A program made the translations under genes and the position numbers. Shown piece after piece: positions 7,820 to 16,444 of a DNA stretch of 43,281 nt. Every line of letters starts with the position of its first letter. The stretch's first letter is position 1. Source of the DNA: Corynebacterium amycolatum SK46 (GTDB lineage: Bacteria > Actinomycetota > Actinomycetes > Mycobacteriales > Mycobacteriaceae); the NCBI RefSeq assembly GCF_000173655.1, contig NZ_ABZU01000018.1:1-43281 (forward strand), read 5' to 3'. Under the pieces are notes generated by a model, which did no database searches, was not told where the DNA came from, and worked only from the letters and a program-made list of their open reading frames with translations.

Positions 7820-8741
7820 ATATTTGACATCCACCTGGAACCGGATAGCTGCGTTCTTAGCTGCCTGCGCTCTGGTTGCAGTGATGGGTGCAATCGGCGC
7901 CAATGACGCCAACGCGGCCAGGATCGTTGGACGCGTGGACGCTCCGGGCGTCTCAGCAACGAGCGGCACTGACATTGTGCGAATTACCTTGAGCCCGGGA
8001 AACCCGGACGATGATAATTCGTCGGCATCGGGCTCTATTTCTGGCGTGACCATTCATCTGGAGCGCCTCAAGGGAATCTCACCGTCAAGCCCGCAGGACC
8101 GCGAGAAGGTGGAAAACGCCACCGCAGCTGAGCTTGCCGAGTGGCCGAAAGACCTCCACTTCAGCCAGGTCACTGACGAAAACGGCTCTGTTAAATTCAG
8201 TGATCTGCCGGAGGGTATCTATCTTGTGACCTCGACGGCTCCGAATGACAGTTACCGGGAGATCAACTCCTTCTTGGTATCGGTGCCGTTCTACGGTGCG
8301 GGCTATGACTCCACGCCGGTAGAGGGAGTCATTGTGGCGAAGTCGCATAAGCCGGGGGAGACGCCACCACCGTCGACGCCTCCGACGACTCCGCCGAAGA
8401 CCCCTCCGACAACGCCACCGGGAACACCGCCGACTACGCCGGGAACATCGACCCCGCCGAAGACGCCTCCGACGACGCCGACAACTCCGACAACTCCGGG
8501 TAAACCGGGAACCTCGACGACAACGTCGACTACCTCTACGACACCTGGTGAGCCTGGCACTTCGACGCCTTCGGATTCGTCGGGTTCATCCTCAAGCTCG
8601 GGAAGTAGCGGACGGTCCGGTTCCTTGGCACTCACCGGTGTGCAGGTAGCAGGGCTGGTAGCCGTCGCTGCTGCACTAATCGGCGGAGGATTCGTCATCA
8701 TCGCCGCTAGCAAAAAGAACTCAGAAAGTGGGAAGAACTAA
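7812..8741 (+). CDS. Minor/base pilin (SpaB-like) with LALTG sorting signal
   Basis: A 309-aa protein starting at ATG 7812, inside the end of the sortase gene; the longer upstream frame is only overlap. It has a signal peptide ending near NANA-ARIVG. A single pilin domain follows (about residues 35-180), with the SpaA-like turn SDLPEGIYLVTSTAP. Next comes a Thr/Pro linker of about 75 residues made of TPPTTPP-type repeats, a Ser/Gly stretch, then LALTG (272-276), a hydrophobic segment and a Lys-rich tail. LAxTG rather than LPxTG matches the base pilin SpaB of C. diphtheriae (LAFTG), which the housekeeping sortase attaches to the wall. A lysine in VIVAKSHKPGE is a candidate acceptor. I infer a role in terminating and anchoring the pilus. 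Confidence 0.85.
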   Translation: MNKYLTSTWNRIAAFLAACALVAVMGAIGANDANAARIVGRVDAPGVSATSGTDIVRITLSPGNPDDDNSSASGSISGVTIHLERLKGISPSSPQDREKVENATAAELAEWPKDLHFSQVTDENGSVKFSDLPEGIYLVTSTAPNDSYREINSFLVSVPFYGAGYDSTPVEGVIVAKSHKPGETPPPSTPPTTPPKTPPTTPPGTPPTTPGTSTPPKTPPTTPTTPTTPGKPGTSTTTSTTSTTPGEPGTSTPSDSSGSSSSSGSSGRSGSLALTGVQVAGLVAVAAALIGGGFVIIAASKKNSESGKN

Positions 8742-11700
8742 TGTTTTCGACAACATTCCGCTTGCCGGATTCAATGCGAACTGCGCTTCGCATGTTCTTG
8801 GCTGCTTTGCTAGCGGTAGCTCTCGTTGTCAGCGGTCAGGCTTTTGCTCCCACCGTGCCGCAGGCGCAGGCTCAGACGGAGGTTATTCCGACGTCTCCGC
8901 CGAAGTATGAGTTTAAGAAGATTAAGACGAAGCCAAATCCGGGCGATGCAAAATTTGAGTTCACTATTGATAGTGATGCGACGATTGACAGTCTCCAGTT
9001 CAATGTTGGTGGCTCAGGGCATCTTTTAACGTATGATTTGGTGGTTAATGGTAAGAGTATTGCTCCGCAGTTTACGACGAGTGATAGTTCTCGACCGGTG
9101 CCGCTTGAAGTTGTGCACAAGGGGCTGAACCAAACCGTCAAGGCGGGCGATAAAGTCAGGCTAGAGCTTTACTACGCTGCTCCGTCAGCAACAGGCAATG
9201 TATTCGTCACCCTTCGCGGTACTCCTGACGGCTCTACTGAGCCCACCGACCCGAGTGAGCCAACAGATCCGTCAACTGACCCGACGGAACCTACCAATCC
9301 TACTGACCCAACGGAGCCAACGGATCCGACTGAGCCCACTGAGCCGGAGAATCCGGAGCCAGAACCTGGAACGGTAACTCCCGCGGACCCAACCCTTGTT
9401 GATCCCGCGACTGCACCGGAGTGCGTGGAGAAGGCATACATCAATATCCCGGACACTAAGGGAGTTGATTACTACCTCAACGCAGAGAAGAAGCCGGCTG
9501 GCCCCCACGTCTACGAGCAGAACAAGCCAGGTACGGTCAAAATCACTGCGGTGGCACAGCCGGGGTTCAAGCTCGCTCCGAATGCACGTACCGAGTGGAC
9601 CTTCAATCTGAGTGGCGAGGTAAAAGACTGTTCAGATTCTTCCGAAGACCCCAAACCACCGGCTGTCGACGGGCGTCACTTTGATGCCATCGGTCACGAG
9701 TTTGCAGTTAAAGCTGACCCAGTAGATCCGAAGAAGCCCAATGCCTTTACGGCTAAGGTGACTGAGGAATCTCACATGAAGTACGCAACCGTGCGTATCG
9801 AGACTGACGCGACCTTCTTGGATCCGCAGAAGTACAACCTCACTCTGGACCAGATCGAGCCAGGCGTGACCTTGCAGAAGCGCAACGTCAATATTGGCAA
9901 CGGCTTCATCACTATGGAAGTCGTGCCGGTAAAGGATGGCAAGCCGGTTGACTCTGCCGTTGTGCCGAAGGATGCGGTATTCACCTTCACTAATAATCTG
10001 TCGCAGAACAAGAATTTGAAGGTCACTCTGGATGTCTACGGAGAGAAAAAGGACGAGCCAAAACCACCGGAGATTATCTCGCCACCAGATGGAGCCAAAT
10101 GGGTGCATGGGCGAGTCCCTAACCCGCCGATGCCACAGCGTTGTGGTCTGCGTATTGCTGTAGTAGCAGACCTTTCGACATCGCTCCGTTACGCAGATAC
10201 TGATGGTTTCGAAGCATCTAAAAAGGCCGCGAATGCATTTATCGATTCCCTGCAGGGCACTCCAGCCGAGCTCGGCATCTATAACTTCGCAAGTGACGGT
10301 CCGGCTAATCAGGCTGGAACGACACACGGTCAGAACCCACCATATATTTCAATGCTGTCGGAGCAGGGCGTCCAGCGAGCAAAGGACGTAGTTAAGAACT
10401 GGAGCTATAACGCAAATAACAGTGCTACGAACTGGGAAGCGGGCCTGAAGCAGGTCAAGGATAACGACTACGACGTGGTGTACTTCATCACTGATGGTAT
10501 GCCCACGACCTCCTCGACAATCAAGAGCAAGGGCATCGGTGGTGAATTCGTTCAGGCTAGTGCTCTCAACGACGCAATCAAAGCATCCAACGAACTCAAA
10601 GCTGCCGGTACCCGTGTTGTGCCGCTCATGGTCGACCTGACTCTTGGCGGGCGAAGCAGCCAACGCCCCGTTGTAACGAATGATCTGGTGCTCAAAGACG
10701 CCAAGCGCATTGGCTGGCAAGCAGATCCGGGACAAGCCCCAGGCCTCTACTACAAAATTCGAAGTGATCACCCGAAGGCTTCGCACGCCAATTACATCAA
10801 CACCGACACCATGGCGAATCTGAAAATGGCGTACGACGCGGCAGGCAACCAGGCCCTGCAGGTGTTTGAACGGATGCCTAATGGGAGGTTAAACACAGTT
10901 ACTTCGGACATGTCTAGGTGGACCTACGGTGCACGTGGTGTCAAGACCATGGGCGAGGATATCTCGGGCACTGGTGACACGGTGAGGGTGTCTAACTACA
11001 GCAATCTTGCGGAACAGATGAAAACAATCGCCCAAGACGTAACCACACGATGCAACGGTGTAGTGAAGGTCAAGAAGAGGATTGTCGATGAAAACGGCAA
11101 GGTTCTCGAAGACGGTGCCCCTGGTTGGGAGTTCACCCTGTCCGCAAATAACAATGTCATCGGTTCTGGTAATGGCCCGTTAGTTCACCAGTCGATGAAG
11201 GTGACCTCCGGTTCTGAATCCGATAAGGGTACTGCATCGTGGAACATCGAAAGCGAGAGGGAACAGTCGCTGGTTCTGACTGAAACGCAGAAGCAGGGCT
11301 ACACCTTGTTCCGTCGCGGTGACACCTTGGATTCCACCGGTGACTACAACGCCGTATGTACTCAAACCCGCGACGGGAAAACCTCACCTCTCAAGGTGGA
11401 AAATGTGGGCGAGTTTGGTTTCCGTGTAAAGATGTCGGAATCCAATAAGGTCCTGTCTTCCATTTCCTGTGTTGTCGATAACTACGAAGCGCCGGACACC
11501 AAGCCAGGCAAGCTGACCTTGGAAAAGGCGGAGTACGTCGATGGTGAGGGAGTCAAGATTCTACCGGGACTTGGTGGTGCAACCTTCGATATCTACCCCT
11601 CGGCTGGTGGGCAGCCGGATTACAGTGGAGGACCGGTCTACACCATCACGCCTGATCAGAAGTCAATTGAAATCACTGAGACTGGCACTTTCTACCTTGT

Positions 11701-11980
11701 AGAAACGAAGGCGCCGGCAGGACTTAGCCTGCTGCCAGAGCCAGTAGCTTTTGAAATCTCAATTGACCAAGAGACTAAGGAGTACACCATCTCGGTGGTA
11801 GGCGGCAGTAGCCCGCTTATCAAGGCCGAAGGCTCCGGCGAACTCATGATCATGCAGGTGACCGACACCAAGACCGGCAAGCTGCCAAAGACCGGTGGAA
11901 ACGGCGTCCTTCTCTGGACACTGTTTGGTGCGGTAATCGCAAGCTGCGGTTGGTTCTGGACTCGCCGCCAGCAGTCCTAA
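8741..11980 (+). CDS. Pilus tip adhesin with von Willebrand A domain (SpaC/SpaF-like), LPKTG
   Basis: A 1079-aa protein whose ATG shares the final A of the preceding stop (TAATG), showing translational coupling. Order: signal peptide (cleavage near QAQAQ), an N-terminal beta domain, a Pro/Thr/Glu linker (9235-9370), further beta domains, then a vWA domain at about residues 465-770 with a complete MIDAS start, Asp477-Leu-Ser479-Thr-Ser481, and the later VYFITDGMPT strand. The C-terminal part has CnaB/SpaA-like domains, including an E-box Glu988 in FYLVETKAPAG. LPKTG (1048-1052) with a membrane segment and the tail TRRQQS ends the protein. vWA-containing pilins sit at the tip and bind host or matrix ligands through the metal site. 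No pilin-motif Lys is needed for a tip subunit. Confidence 0.92.
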   Translation: MFSTTFRLPDSMRTALRMFLAALLAVALVVSGQAFAPTVPQAQAQTEVIPTSPPKYEFKKIKTKPNPGDAKFEFTIDSDATIDSLQFNVGGSGHLLTYDLVVNGKSIAPQFTTSDSSRPVPLEVVHKGLNQTVKAGDKVRLELYYAAPSATGNVFVTLRGTPDGSTEPTDPSEPTDPSTDPTEPTNPTDPTEPTDPTEPTEPENPEPEPGTVTPADPTLVDPATAPECVEKAYINIPDTKGVDYYLNAEKKPAGPHVYEQNKPGTVKITAVAQPGFKLAPNARTEWTFNLSGEVKDCSDSSEDPKPPAVDGRHFDAIGHEFAVKADPVDPKKPNAFTAKVTEESHMKYATVRIETDATFLDPQKYNLTLDQIEPGVTLQKRNVNIGNGFITMEVVPVKDGKPVDSAVVPKDAVFTFTNNLSQNKNLKVTLDVYGEKKDEPKPPEIISPPDGAKWVHGRVPNPPMPQRCGLRIAVVADLSTSLRYADTDGFEASKKAANAFIDSLQGTPAELGIYNFASDGPANQAGTTHGQNPPYISMLSEQGVQRAKDVVKNWSYNANNSATNWEAGLKQVKDNDYDVVYFITDGMPTTSSTIKSKGIGGEFVQASALNDAIKASNELKAAGTRVVPLMVDLTLGGRSSQRPVVTNDLVLKDAKRIGWQADPGQAPGLYYKIRSDHPKASHANYINTDTMANLKMAYDAAGNQALQVFERMPNGRLNTVTSDMSRWTYGARGVKTMGEDISGTGDTVRVSNYSNLAEQMKTIAQDVTTRCNGVVKVKKRIVDENGKVLEDGAPGWEFTLSANNNVIGSGNGPLVHQSMKVTSGSESDKGTASWNIESEREQSLVLTETQKQGYTLFRRGDTLDSTGDYNAVCTQTRDGKTSPLKVENVGEFGFRVKMSESNKVLSSISCVVDNYEAPDTKPGKLTLEKAEYVDGEGVKILPGLGGATFDIYPSAGGQPDYSGGPVYTITPDQKSIEITETGTFYLVETKAPAGLSLLPEPVAFEISIDQETKEYTISVVGGSSPLIKAEGSGELMIMQVTDTKTGKLPKTGGNGVLLWTLFGAVIASCGWFWTRRQQS

Positions 11981-11987
11981 TAACAAG

Positions 11988-12023
11988 AATGGGTTCTGTG
12001 CAGTCGCCTGCACAGAACCCATT
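11988..12023. terminator. Bidirectional terminator between pilus operon and protease
   Basis: A perfect 16-bp inverted repeat with a 4-base loop: 11988-12003 (AATGGGTTCTGTGCAG) and 12008-12023. It starts 7 bp after the tip pilin stop and lies 64 bp past the stop of the convergent protease gene. T tracts are poor on both sides, but placement and strength support termination. Confidence 0.75.
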
Positions 12024-12087
12024 GGGCAGCACAAAGAACAAGACTCGCGTCCCACCCATCAGTAAGCCCTACGCAAACAAAGCCCTC

Positions 12088-12720
12088 TTACCAGGGTGAG
12101 TTAGCGGTGATGTATGAGCCAAGCTGCTGTCCGTTGCCATCGATGATGTTCCAGGTAGTTGAAACAACGCCGACAGCGCCTTTATCCGGAACCCATACTG
12201 GGCCTCCGGAATCGCCGCGTTGAGCCTGTACGTTTTGAACCTGCAGAGCGTTGTCCTCGGTTTGGTATGCCTCGCGATCAGCGGCTAAACCGCAGCTCAC
12301 TTTCCCCGTAGTGTTTCCGTATATGCAGACTGTCTCGCCTGTTTGAACATCTGTTGGGGATAGAGTCGAATCGCCCGAATACAAATTCTCACCGGCAATA
12401 GCGGGGTCGTCAAGCGAGACAACTCCAATGTCGTTTCCTGTATCTAGTGAATGGTCATAGGTGGGAGACGGTTGGAATACTCCAATTTTCTGAAAGGTCC
12501 CATCCGTCACCGTGTCTCCATCTTGTCCACAATGCCCTGCTGTATAAATCTGAGAGTTGGTCTTGTCGACATAGCCAGCCGTACAGACACTAGCTTGCGG
12601 TCCATTAGCGTGAACGATGACAACTGGATCGCCTTGGTTAATGGTGGCGGCGTAGGCCGGTAGCCCGGTTGTAGCCGTGATAACGGCAGTGACAGTGAAA
12701 ATCCATGAAGGTCTATTCAT
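12088..12720 (-). CDS. Secreted chymotrypsin-like serine protease (S1 family)
   Basis: A 210-aa protein with a signal peptide (MNRPSWIFTVTAVITATTG, cleavage near AYAA). The complete S1 triad is visible: His63 in YTAGHC, Asp97 in GNDIGVV and Ser171 in QRGDSGGPV. Cys46/Cys64 flank the His as in chymotrypsin folds, and Cys132/Cys143 probably form a second disulfide. The mature enzyme would be about 185 residues. It begins almost directly with the protease fold, so the long propeptide of alpha-lytic-type proteases is absent. GAGGAG precedes the ATG. It lies alone between two convergent or divergent units. Substrates are unknown; the adjacent surface proteins are possible but unproven targets. Confidence 0.9.
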   Translation of the reverse strand: MNRPSWIFTVTAVITATTGLPAYAATINQGDPVVIVHANGPQASVCTAGYVDKTNSQIYTAGHCGQDGDTVTDGTFQKIGVFQPSPTYDHSLDTGNDIGVVSLDDPAIAGENLYSGDSTLSPTDVQTGETVCIYGNTTGKVSCGLAADREAYQTEDNALQVQNVQAQRGDSGGPVWVPDKGAVGVVSTTWNIIDGNGQQLGSYITANSPW

Positions 12721-13532
12721 GGGGAAATCTGCTCCTCAGTGAGTCGGTCGGTGGCGGCCCAAAAAAACTGGTTGTGGCGTTTTCAGGCCGCACATTGAAA
12801 AGCATTTCCTCAGGCTGTGGTTCCTAGAGGGCGAATACGAACGCGCAAAGTAAGCGTCCAATCATCCCAAAGATGCGTAAAACAAAGCTAATCTCGTCGA
12901 AAAAGATGGAACTATGCGTGCCGGGCAGTTCATATACCCGTTTCGTATCGCGAATATAAGGAAATATATAAACCTATCAGTTAAGGCAAAACCTACGCTC
13001 AACTGCGCAATCATGCGCGATAGCGTTCTAAAAATGGGGTAGAAGAAAGGCCAACGCCCATCGGGGGAGCGGGGCTAAACAGCAGCCGAGTCGCCGCTGG
13101 CGCTGTCGCCGTCGTCAAGCGCGGCAACCAAATCGCGGTGCGCACGAGTTCCAATCATGGTCGGCACTAACTCACTGCCAAAATGTGGAATCTTACTGTG
13201 AGTTGTCACTCGTTATACAAAGTTGTCGAATTTGTTAGCAAGCGGTTGGCAAGCAGGACTCGTTCGCAATGCCAGAACAGTAAATGACAGGTCATATACT
13301 GCCGCTGAGCAGGAATAATCCTGCAATACAGAACTACCCGGGAGATCGGGGAAGAAAAGAAAATCTAGTCTGTAATCCAGTTTTCCAAGAAACAATCGTA
13401 ACGAAATCCCTACTAGAGGGGCTCTCGCGCAGTCAAGTACTCTTAGCCGCACTGCAGGTTGCCTGCGGCAGTTATAGCATTGGCGTTGTCCAGACATTTC
13501 GTCTACAACACTGAGAACAGGAACGGCACATC
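12721..13532. other. Long intergenic region with a sigC-tail remnant
   Basis: About 810 bp between the divergent protease and Asp23 genes. The first part (12721-13050) is comparatively AT-rich and should hold the protease promoter. 13066-13146 is a copy of the 3' end of sigC (listed separately). A perfect hairpin GCAGGA-ATAA-TCCTGC lies at 13309-13324. The stretch 13430-13532 probably contains the Asp23 operon promoter. No other frame (13213-13497, 13284-13514) looks like a gene. Confidence 0.6.
13066..13146 (-). pseudogene. Remnant copy of the 3' end of sigC
   Basis: 81 bp match 16444-16524 with five mismatches and the same orientation. The copy includes the last 23 codons of sigC and its TAG stop (13075-13077). 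Read on the minus strand it encodes [20 protein letters not shown] followed by stop, against [20 protein letters not shown] in sigC. Further upstream the frame continues with only scattered resemblance (VPTM.. against VGTI..), so the rest of the gene is gone. Together with the intact copy it forms a direct repeat enclosing the Asp23 operon. Confidence 0.85.
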
Positions 13533-14060
13533 ATGGCTGACAATGCAAAGAACACTGCTAAGAACACCCCGGCAACTAAGGCTGGCTCGGACTCCGCGAA
13601 TAAGGGAACCGGCCACGGCCACACCTCTATCGACGACAGCGTCGTCTCCAAGATTGCCGGCATCGCTACCCGCGAGGTCTCCGGTGTCTATGACCTTGGC
13701 GGCGGCATGGATCGCTTCGCTGGTTCCGTCCGTGAGTTTGTCTCCGGCGGTAGCGCCAACGTATCCCAGGGAATTGCTGTTGAGGTCGGCGAGCGCCAGG
13801 CTGCAGTGGACGTCACCATCATCGCTGAGTACGGTGTTGCCATCCACGAGCTGGCCGAGGCTATCCGCCAGAACGTCATTAGCTCCGTTGAGCGTATGAC
13901 TGGCCTTGAGGTCACTGAAGTCAATGTTGATGTTTCCGATGTTCACACCGACTACCAGACCCCGCAGGAGCGCGAAGAAGAGGCCGCTAAGCAGCGCGAA
14001 GAGCAGCGCAAGGCCATCGCGGCTGCTAACGAGCCCAAGGAGCAGCCACGCGTTCAGTAG
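13533..14060 (+). CDS. Asp23/Gls24 family envelope stress protein
   Basis: A 175-aa protein starting at ATG 13533 after AGGAAC. A hydrophilic N-terminal tail is followed by an Asp23 (DUF322) domain at about residues 30-140: SIDDSVVSKIAGIATREVSGVYDL, then a strand VDVTIIAEYG and the helix AIRQNVISSVERMTGLEV ending in VNVDVSDVH. The C-terminal 30 residues are a charged Glu/Lys/Arg helix. In staphylococci Asp23 is an abundant cytoplasmic protein held at the membrane by AmaP and linked to cell-envelope stress. Here a DUF2273-like protein, a second Asp23-domain protein and AmaP follow in one operon. Function is inferred from family and context. Confidence 0.88.
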   Translation: MADNAKNTAKNTPATKAGSDSANKGTGHGHTSIDDSVVSKIAGIATREVSGVYDLGGGMDRFAGSVREFVSGGSANVSQGIAVEVGERQAAVDVTIIAEYGVAIHELAEAIRQNVISSVERMTGLEVTEVNVDVSDVHTDYQTPQEREEEAAKQREEQRKAIAAANEPKEQPRVQ

Positions 14061-14125
14061 TTAACAACTATTGCGCGTCGAGGCCGGGCAGGATGGGCAG
14101 TTAAGCCCGTATAAAGGGGAATTTC

Positions 14126-14323
14126 ATGTTCGATAATTACACAAAGACCTTCGCGACGATTGCCGTTGTCCTGTGCTTCGCCGCAATGATTGGTGGTTTC
14201 ACGGGTTTTCTTGCGGTTATTGCCTTCGGAGGTCTGGCCGGTGCAGCCGGTGCGGTACTCGATGGCAAAATCGATGCGCCCGAGCTCAACCGTAAGTTCA
14301 ACCGAGGAGGCCGCCGACGGTGA
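14126..14323 (+). CDS. Small membrane protein, DUF2273-like
   Basis: 65 aa with two short hydrophobic segments (FATIAVVLCFAAMIGG and GFLAVIAFGGLAGAAGAVL) separated by a tight turn, and a basic C-terminus (NRKFNRGGRRR). AAAGGGG lies upstream of the ATG. Small DUF2273-type proteins commonly accompany Asp23 and AmaP genes. The position between two Asp23-domain genes and a 4-bp GTGA overlap with the next gene support membership of the same complex, probably as a membrane component. Confidence 0.8.
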   Translation: MFDNYTKTFATIAVVLCFAAMIGGFTGFLAVIAFGGLAGAAGAVLDGKIDAPELNRKFNRGGRRR

Positions 14324-15408
14324 CTATCCACGTTCCAGCAACGCGTGGCACCACCGTCGTAAGCGAAAAGGCAATCCGCCGCATCGTAGAGATGGCCGTG
14401 CGCGCGGTTCCCGGCACCCTCGACCAATCCCGTGTGCTAGGGCGCGACTATCCAATTGTCTCTATCGATAGTGAGATTGCCCCTAGTTCTGCCACGACCA
14501 ATGCCGTTAGTGCAGTTCGAGTCGCAGTTCGCGCCGTTGCATCATGGCCGGCGCCGACAGCGGAAATTGCGGTGCGCATTCGTTCAAGCGTCGCCGCCTG
14601 GCTCGCTGATATGGCCGGTCTTGAAAATGTCACCGTCGATGTTGACATCGACAGTGTCGAACCCGGGCACGTGCGTGTCACCCGACAGGACTTAGCGTAC
14701 TTTTCAGATCACCCGCAGTTGACACCTGTCCGGGTGAACCAGCAGGTAGTGACCGCTCCGCAGGTGCGGCGGGTCCCAGAAGTGCGGTCCATCGCCGTGC
14801 CGACGCCGCAGCCAGTGCGCAGTATTTCAGTACCGCAGCCGCAGTCAGTGCGTAGCATTCAGCCGGTGACACCGCAGCCGGTACGCAGCATTACTCCGCC
14901 GCGTCCGGAACGAGTACGCAGTGTCCCAGCGCCTGCTCCACAACCGGTGCACTCCGTCATCCCGCCGAAGCCGCTACCAGCTGTGGCTATTAAGGCACCG
15001 AAGCCGCAACCGGCCCGTCGCATTGTTGCGCCGCCGCCGCTGCCAGTGGCTCGCACCTCGGCACCGAAGCCGGTACAGGTGCGTCGCACACCAACTCCAC
15101 GGCCAATACAGCTGCGAAAGGTCACAGCACCAAAGCCGACGTCCTTGGTACAGGTGAGTGTCCCCCGGCAACCAAAGCTGCGTCCGGTACGAGTGCCGTC
15201 GCCACGCACAATTAGCGTTAAGACGCCACGACCAGCGCTACTGCGGCCGGTTAAAATGCCGCGTCCAACTCGGCTGAAACAAGTTCGCGCACCGCGACAG
15301 GAGCAGCTGCGCCCGGTATCCGTGCCACAGCCACGTACCGTGGTGGTAAGCACGTCAGAGCCGCGCCCACTGAAAAAGATTGAGGTGACACCCTATGACG
15401 CCGACTGA
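14320..15408 (+). CDS. Asp23-domain protein with a long Pro/Arg-rich repeat tail
   Basis: A 362-aa protein starting at GTG 14320, overlapping the preceding stop (GTGA). Residues 1 to about 125 resemble the Asp23 fold of the first gene: VVSEKAIRRIVEMAVRAVPG, then EIAVRIRSSVAAWLADMAGL and VTVDVDIDSVEPGHV. Residues about 140-350 are an unusual repetitive tail of roughly 9-12 residue units of the form PxPxPVRSI/PKPxxVRxI (PQPVRSISVP, PKPLPAVAIK, PRPIQLRKV). It is extremely rich in Pro, Arg and Val and nearly free of acidic residues. There is no signal peptide or membrane segment, so the tail is presumably cytoplasmic and strongly basic, suited to binding membrane, nucleic acid or acidic partners. 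The stop overlaps the next gene by 14 bp. Confidence 0.8.
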   Translation: MTIHVPATRGTTVVSEKAIRRIVEMAVRAVPGTLDQSRVLGRDYPIVSIDSEIAPSSATTNAVSAVRVAVRAVASWPAPTAEIAVRIRSSVAAWLADMAGLENVTVDVDIDSVEPGHVRVTRQDLAYFSDHPQLTPVRVNQQVVTAPQVRRVPEVRSIAVPTPQPVRSISVPQPQSVRSIQPVTPQPVRSITPPRPERVRSVPAPAPQPVHSVIPPKPLPAVAIKAPKPQPARRIVAPPPLPVARTSAPKPVQVRRTPTPRPIQLRKVTAPKPTSLVQVSVPRQPKLRPVRVPSPRTISVKTPRPALLRPVKMPRPTRLKQVRAPRQEQLRPVSVPQPRTVVVSTSEPRPLKKIEVTPYDAD

Positions 15409-15850
15409 GAGGTTATCGGCCGCGGTGGTCTCGGACGAGTCAGTCGAAACTCGCCAGGGACGTGACCCGCGTCAATCACCAAAGGTCCGCGGGCTGGGAG
15501 TTTTCACCGGTCTGTTGATGATTGCAGCGGCCGTAGTCGCAGGTAGAGAAGCAATCATTAGCGCCAATAGCTCAGGTGACACCTCATGGTTACAGCCAGC
15601 ATTCGACTGGTTCAGCAACCCTCAGGGCTCAGCCGCGTCATGGGTGTTGCTCCTCGTCGGAATCCTCGCTGCAATCTATGGGCTGGGACAGCTCATCGCG
15701 GTGTTCCTTCCTGCCCCGCGCCGGTATGTACGCGTCGATGACGATGGCAACCTGCCAGTTTGGATGCATGAGTCTGACTACCAAGAAATCCAGAATGGCA
15801 CGGCACTTGCTTCCGGAACTCACGGCGGATACGAAGGTGATGACAAGTGA
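15395..15850 (+). CDS. Membrane protein with two transmembrane segments in the Asp23/AmaP operon
   Basis: A 151-aa protein with a hydrophilic N-terminus, two predicted membrane helices (LGVFTGLLMIAAAVVAGREA and SWVLLLVGILAAIYGLGQLI) joined by an exposed loop rich in Ser, Trp and Phe, and a C-terminal cytoplasmic part (PRRYVRVDDDGNLPVWMHES). It resembles the small DUF6286-type membrane proteins found beside actinobacterial Asp23 genes, but I assign this mainly from topology and neighbourhood. It overlaps both flanking genes (14 bp upstream; GTGA with the next), so it is made together with them. Confidence 0.75.
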   Translation: MTPTERLSAAVVSDESVETRQGRDPRQSPKVRGLGVFTGLLMIAAAVVAGREAIISANSSGDTSWLQPAFDWFSNPQGSAASWVLLLVGILAAIYGLGQLIAVFLPAPRRYVRVDDDGNLPVWMHESDYQEIQNGTALASGTHGGYEGDDK

Positions 15851-16398
15851 AAACATCAGTAAGCGTATTCGACCGAATTGTGTTGTTCCTCTTCTCAGCA
15901 CTGCTACTTCTGGTAGCAACATGGGCGATTGCAAGCTACTTCGACGTCGCACCCGCACAGTGGCTTCACGACACCGGCCGGATGGAATCCTGGGAAAAAA
16001 TACCTGAGCAAAGCTGGTATGTTCCCGTCCTCGGTGTCGTCACAGCGATTCTAGCGGTTGTCGGCTGCAGCTTGGTGGTCGCTAATCTGCGATCGCACCG
16101 GTTCAGCACGGTCGCCGCATCGGAATCACAGGAAAAACTAGGAGAGATTTCGCTGCCGGTCGCCGATGTTGCCGATGCGGTGTGCGCCGATCTAGAGCGC
16201 AACGTCCACATCAACCAGGCGGAGTCGCGGGTCTACCGGGATAATGGAATCCCCACCTTAGAAGTGACTGTGGCGATGCCGCCGCAGGCGAGCCTCCCCG
16301 CTGTTGTAGCTGCCTTGAAAAACGCGGAGCGCGATATGCGTGATGCCCTCGGACATGCGGATATTGCCTCGACCTACAAAATCGAACTGGACCGTTAG
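15847..16398 (+). CDS. amaP: AmaP-like membrane anchor of Asp23
   Basis: A 183-aa protein with GTG start overlapping the previous stop by 4 bp. It has two N-terminal membrane helices (IVLFLFSALLLLVATWAIASY and PVLGVVTAILAVVGCSLVVA) separated by a loop of about 40 residues. A cytoplasmic C-terminal domain of about 100 residues begins after LRSHRF and holds the paired strand/helix pattern VYRDNGIPTLEVTVAMP...VVAALKNAERDMRDAL. This is the AmaP layout: a membrane hairpin plus a domain that recruits Asp23. It closes the five-gene operon, and a hairpin lies 27 bp downstream. Confidence 0.8.
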   Translation: MKTSVSVFDRIVLFLFSALLLLVATWAIASYFDVAPAQWLHDTGRMESWEKIPEQSWYVPVLGVVTAILAVVGCSLVVANLRSHRFSTVAASESQEKLGEISLPVADVADAVCADLERNVHINQAESRVYRDNGIPTLEVTVAMPPQASLPAVVAALKNAERDMRDALGHADIASTYKIELDR

Positions 16399-16425
16399 CC
16401 AGCTTCGCGGGGAGACAAACTACAA

Positions 16426-16444
16426 CGGCTAGGTGCCCTAGCCG
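16426..16444. terminator. Bidirectional terminator between the Asp23 operon and sigC
   Basis: CGGCTAGG (16426-16433) pairs perfectly with CCTAGCCG (16437-16444) across a 3-base loop. It lies 27 bp after the amaP stop and 8 bp beyond the sigC stop on the other strand. No T run follows on the plus strand. Confidence 0.55.
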
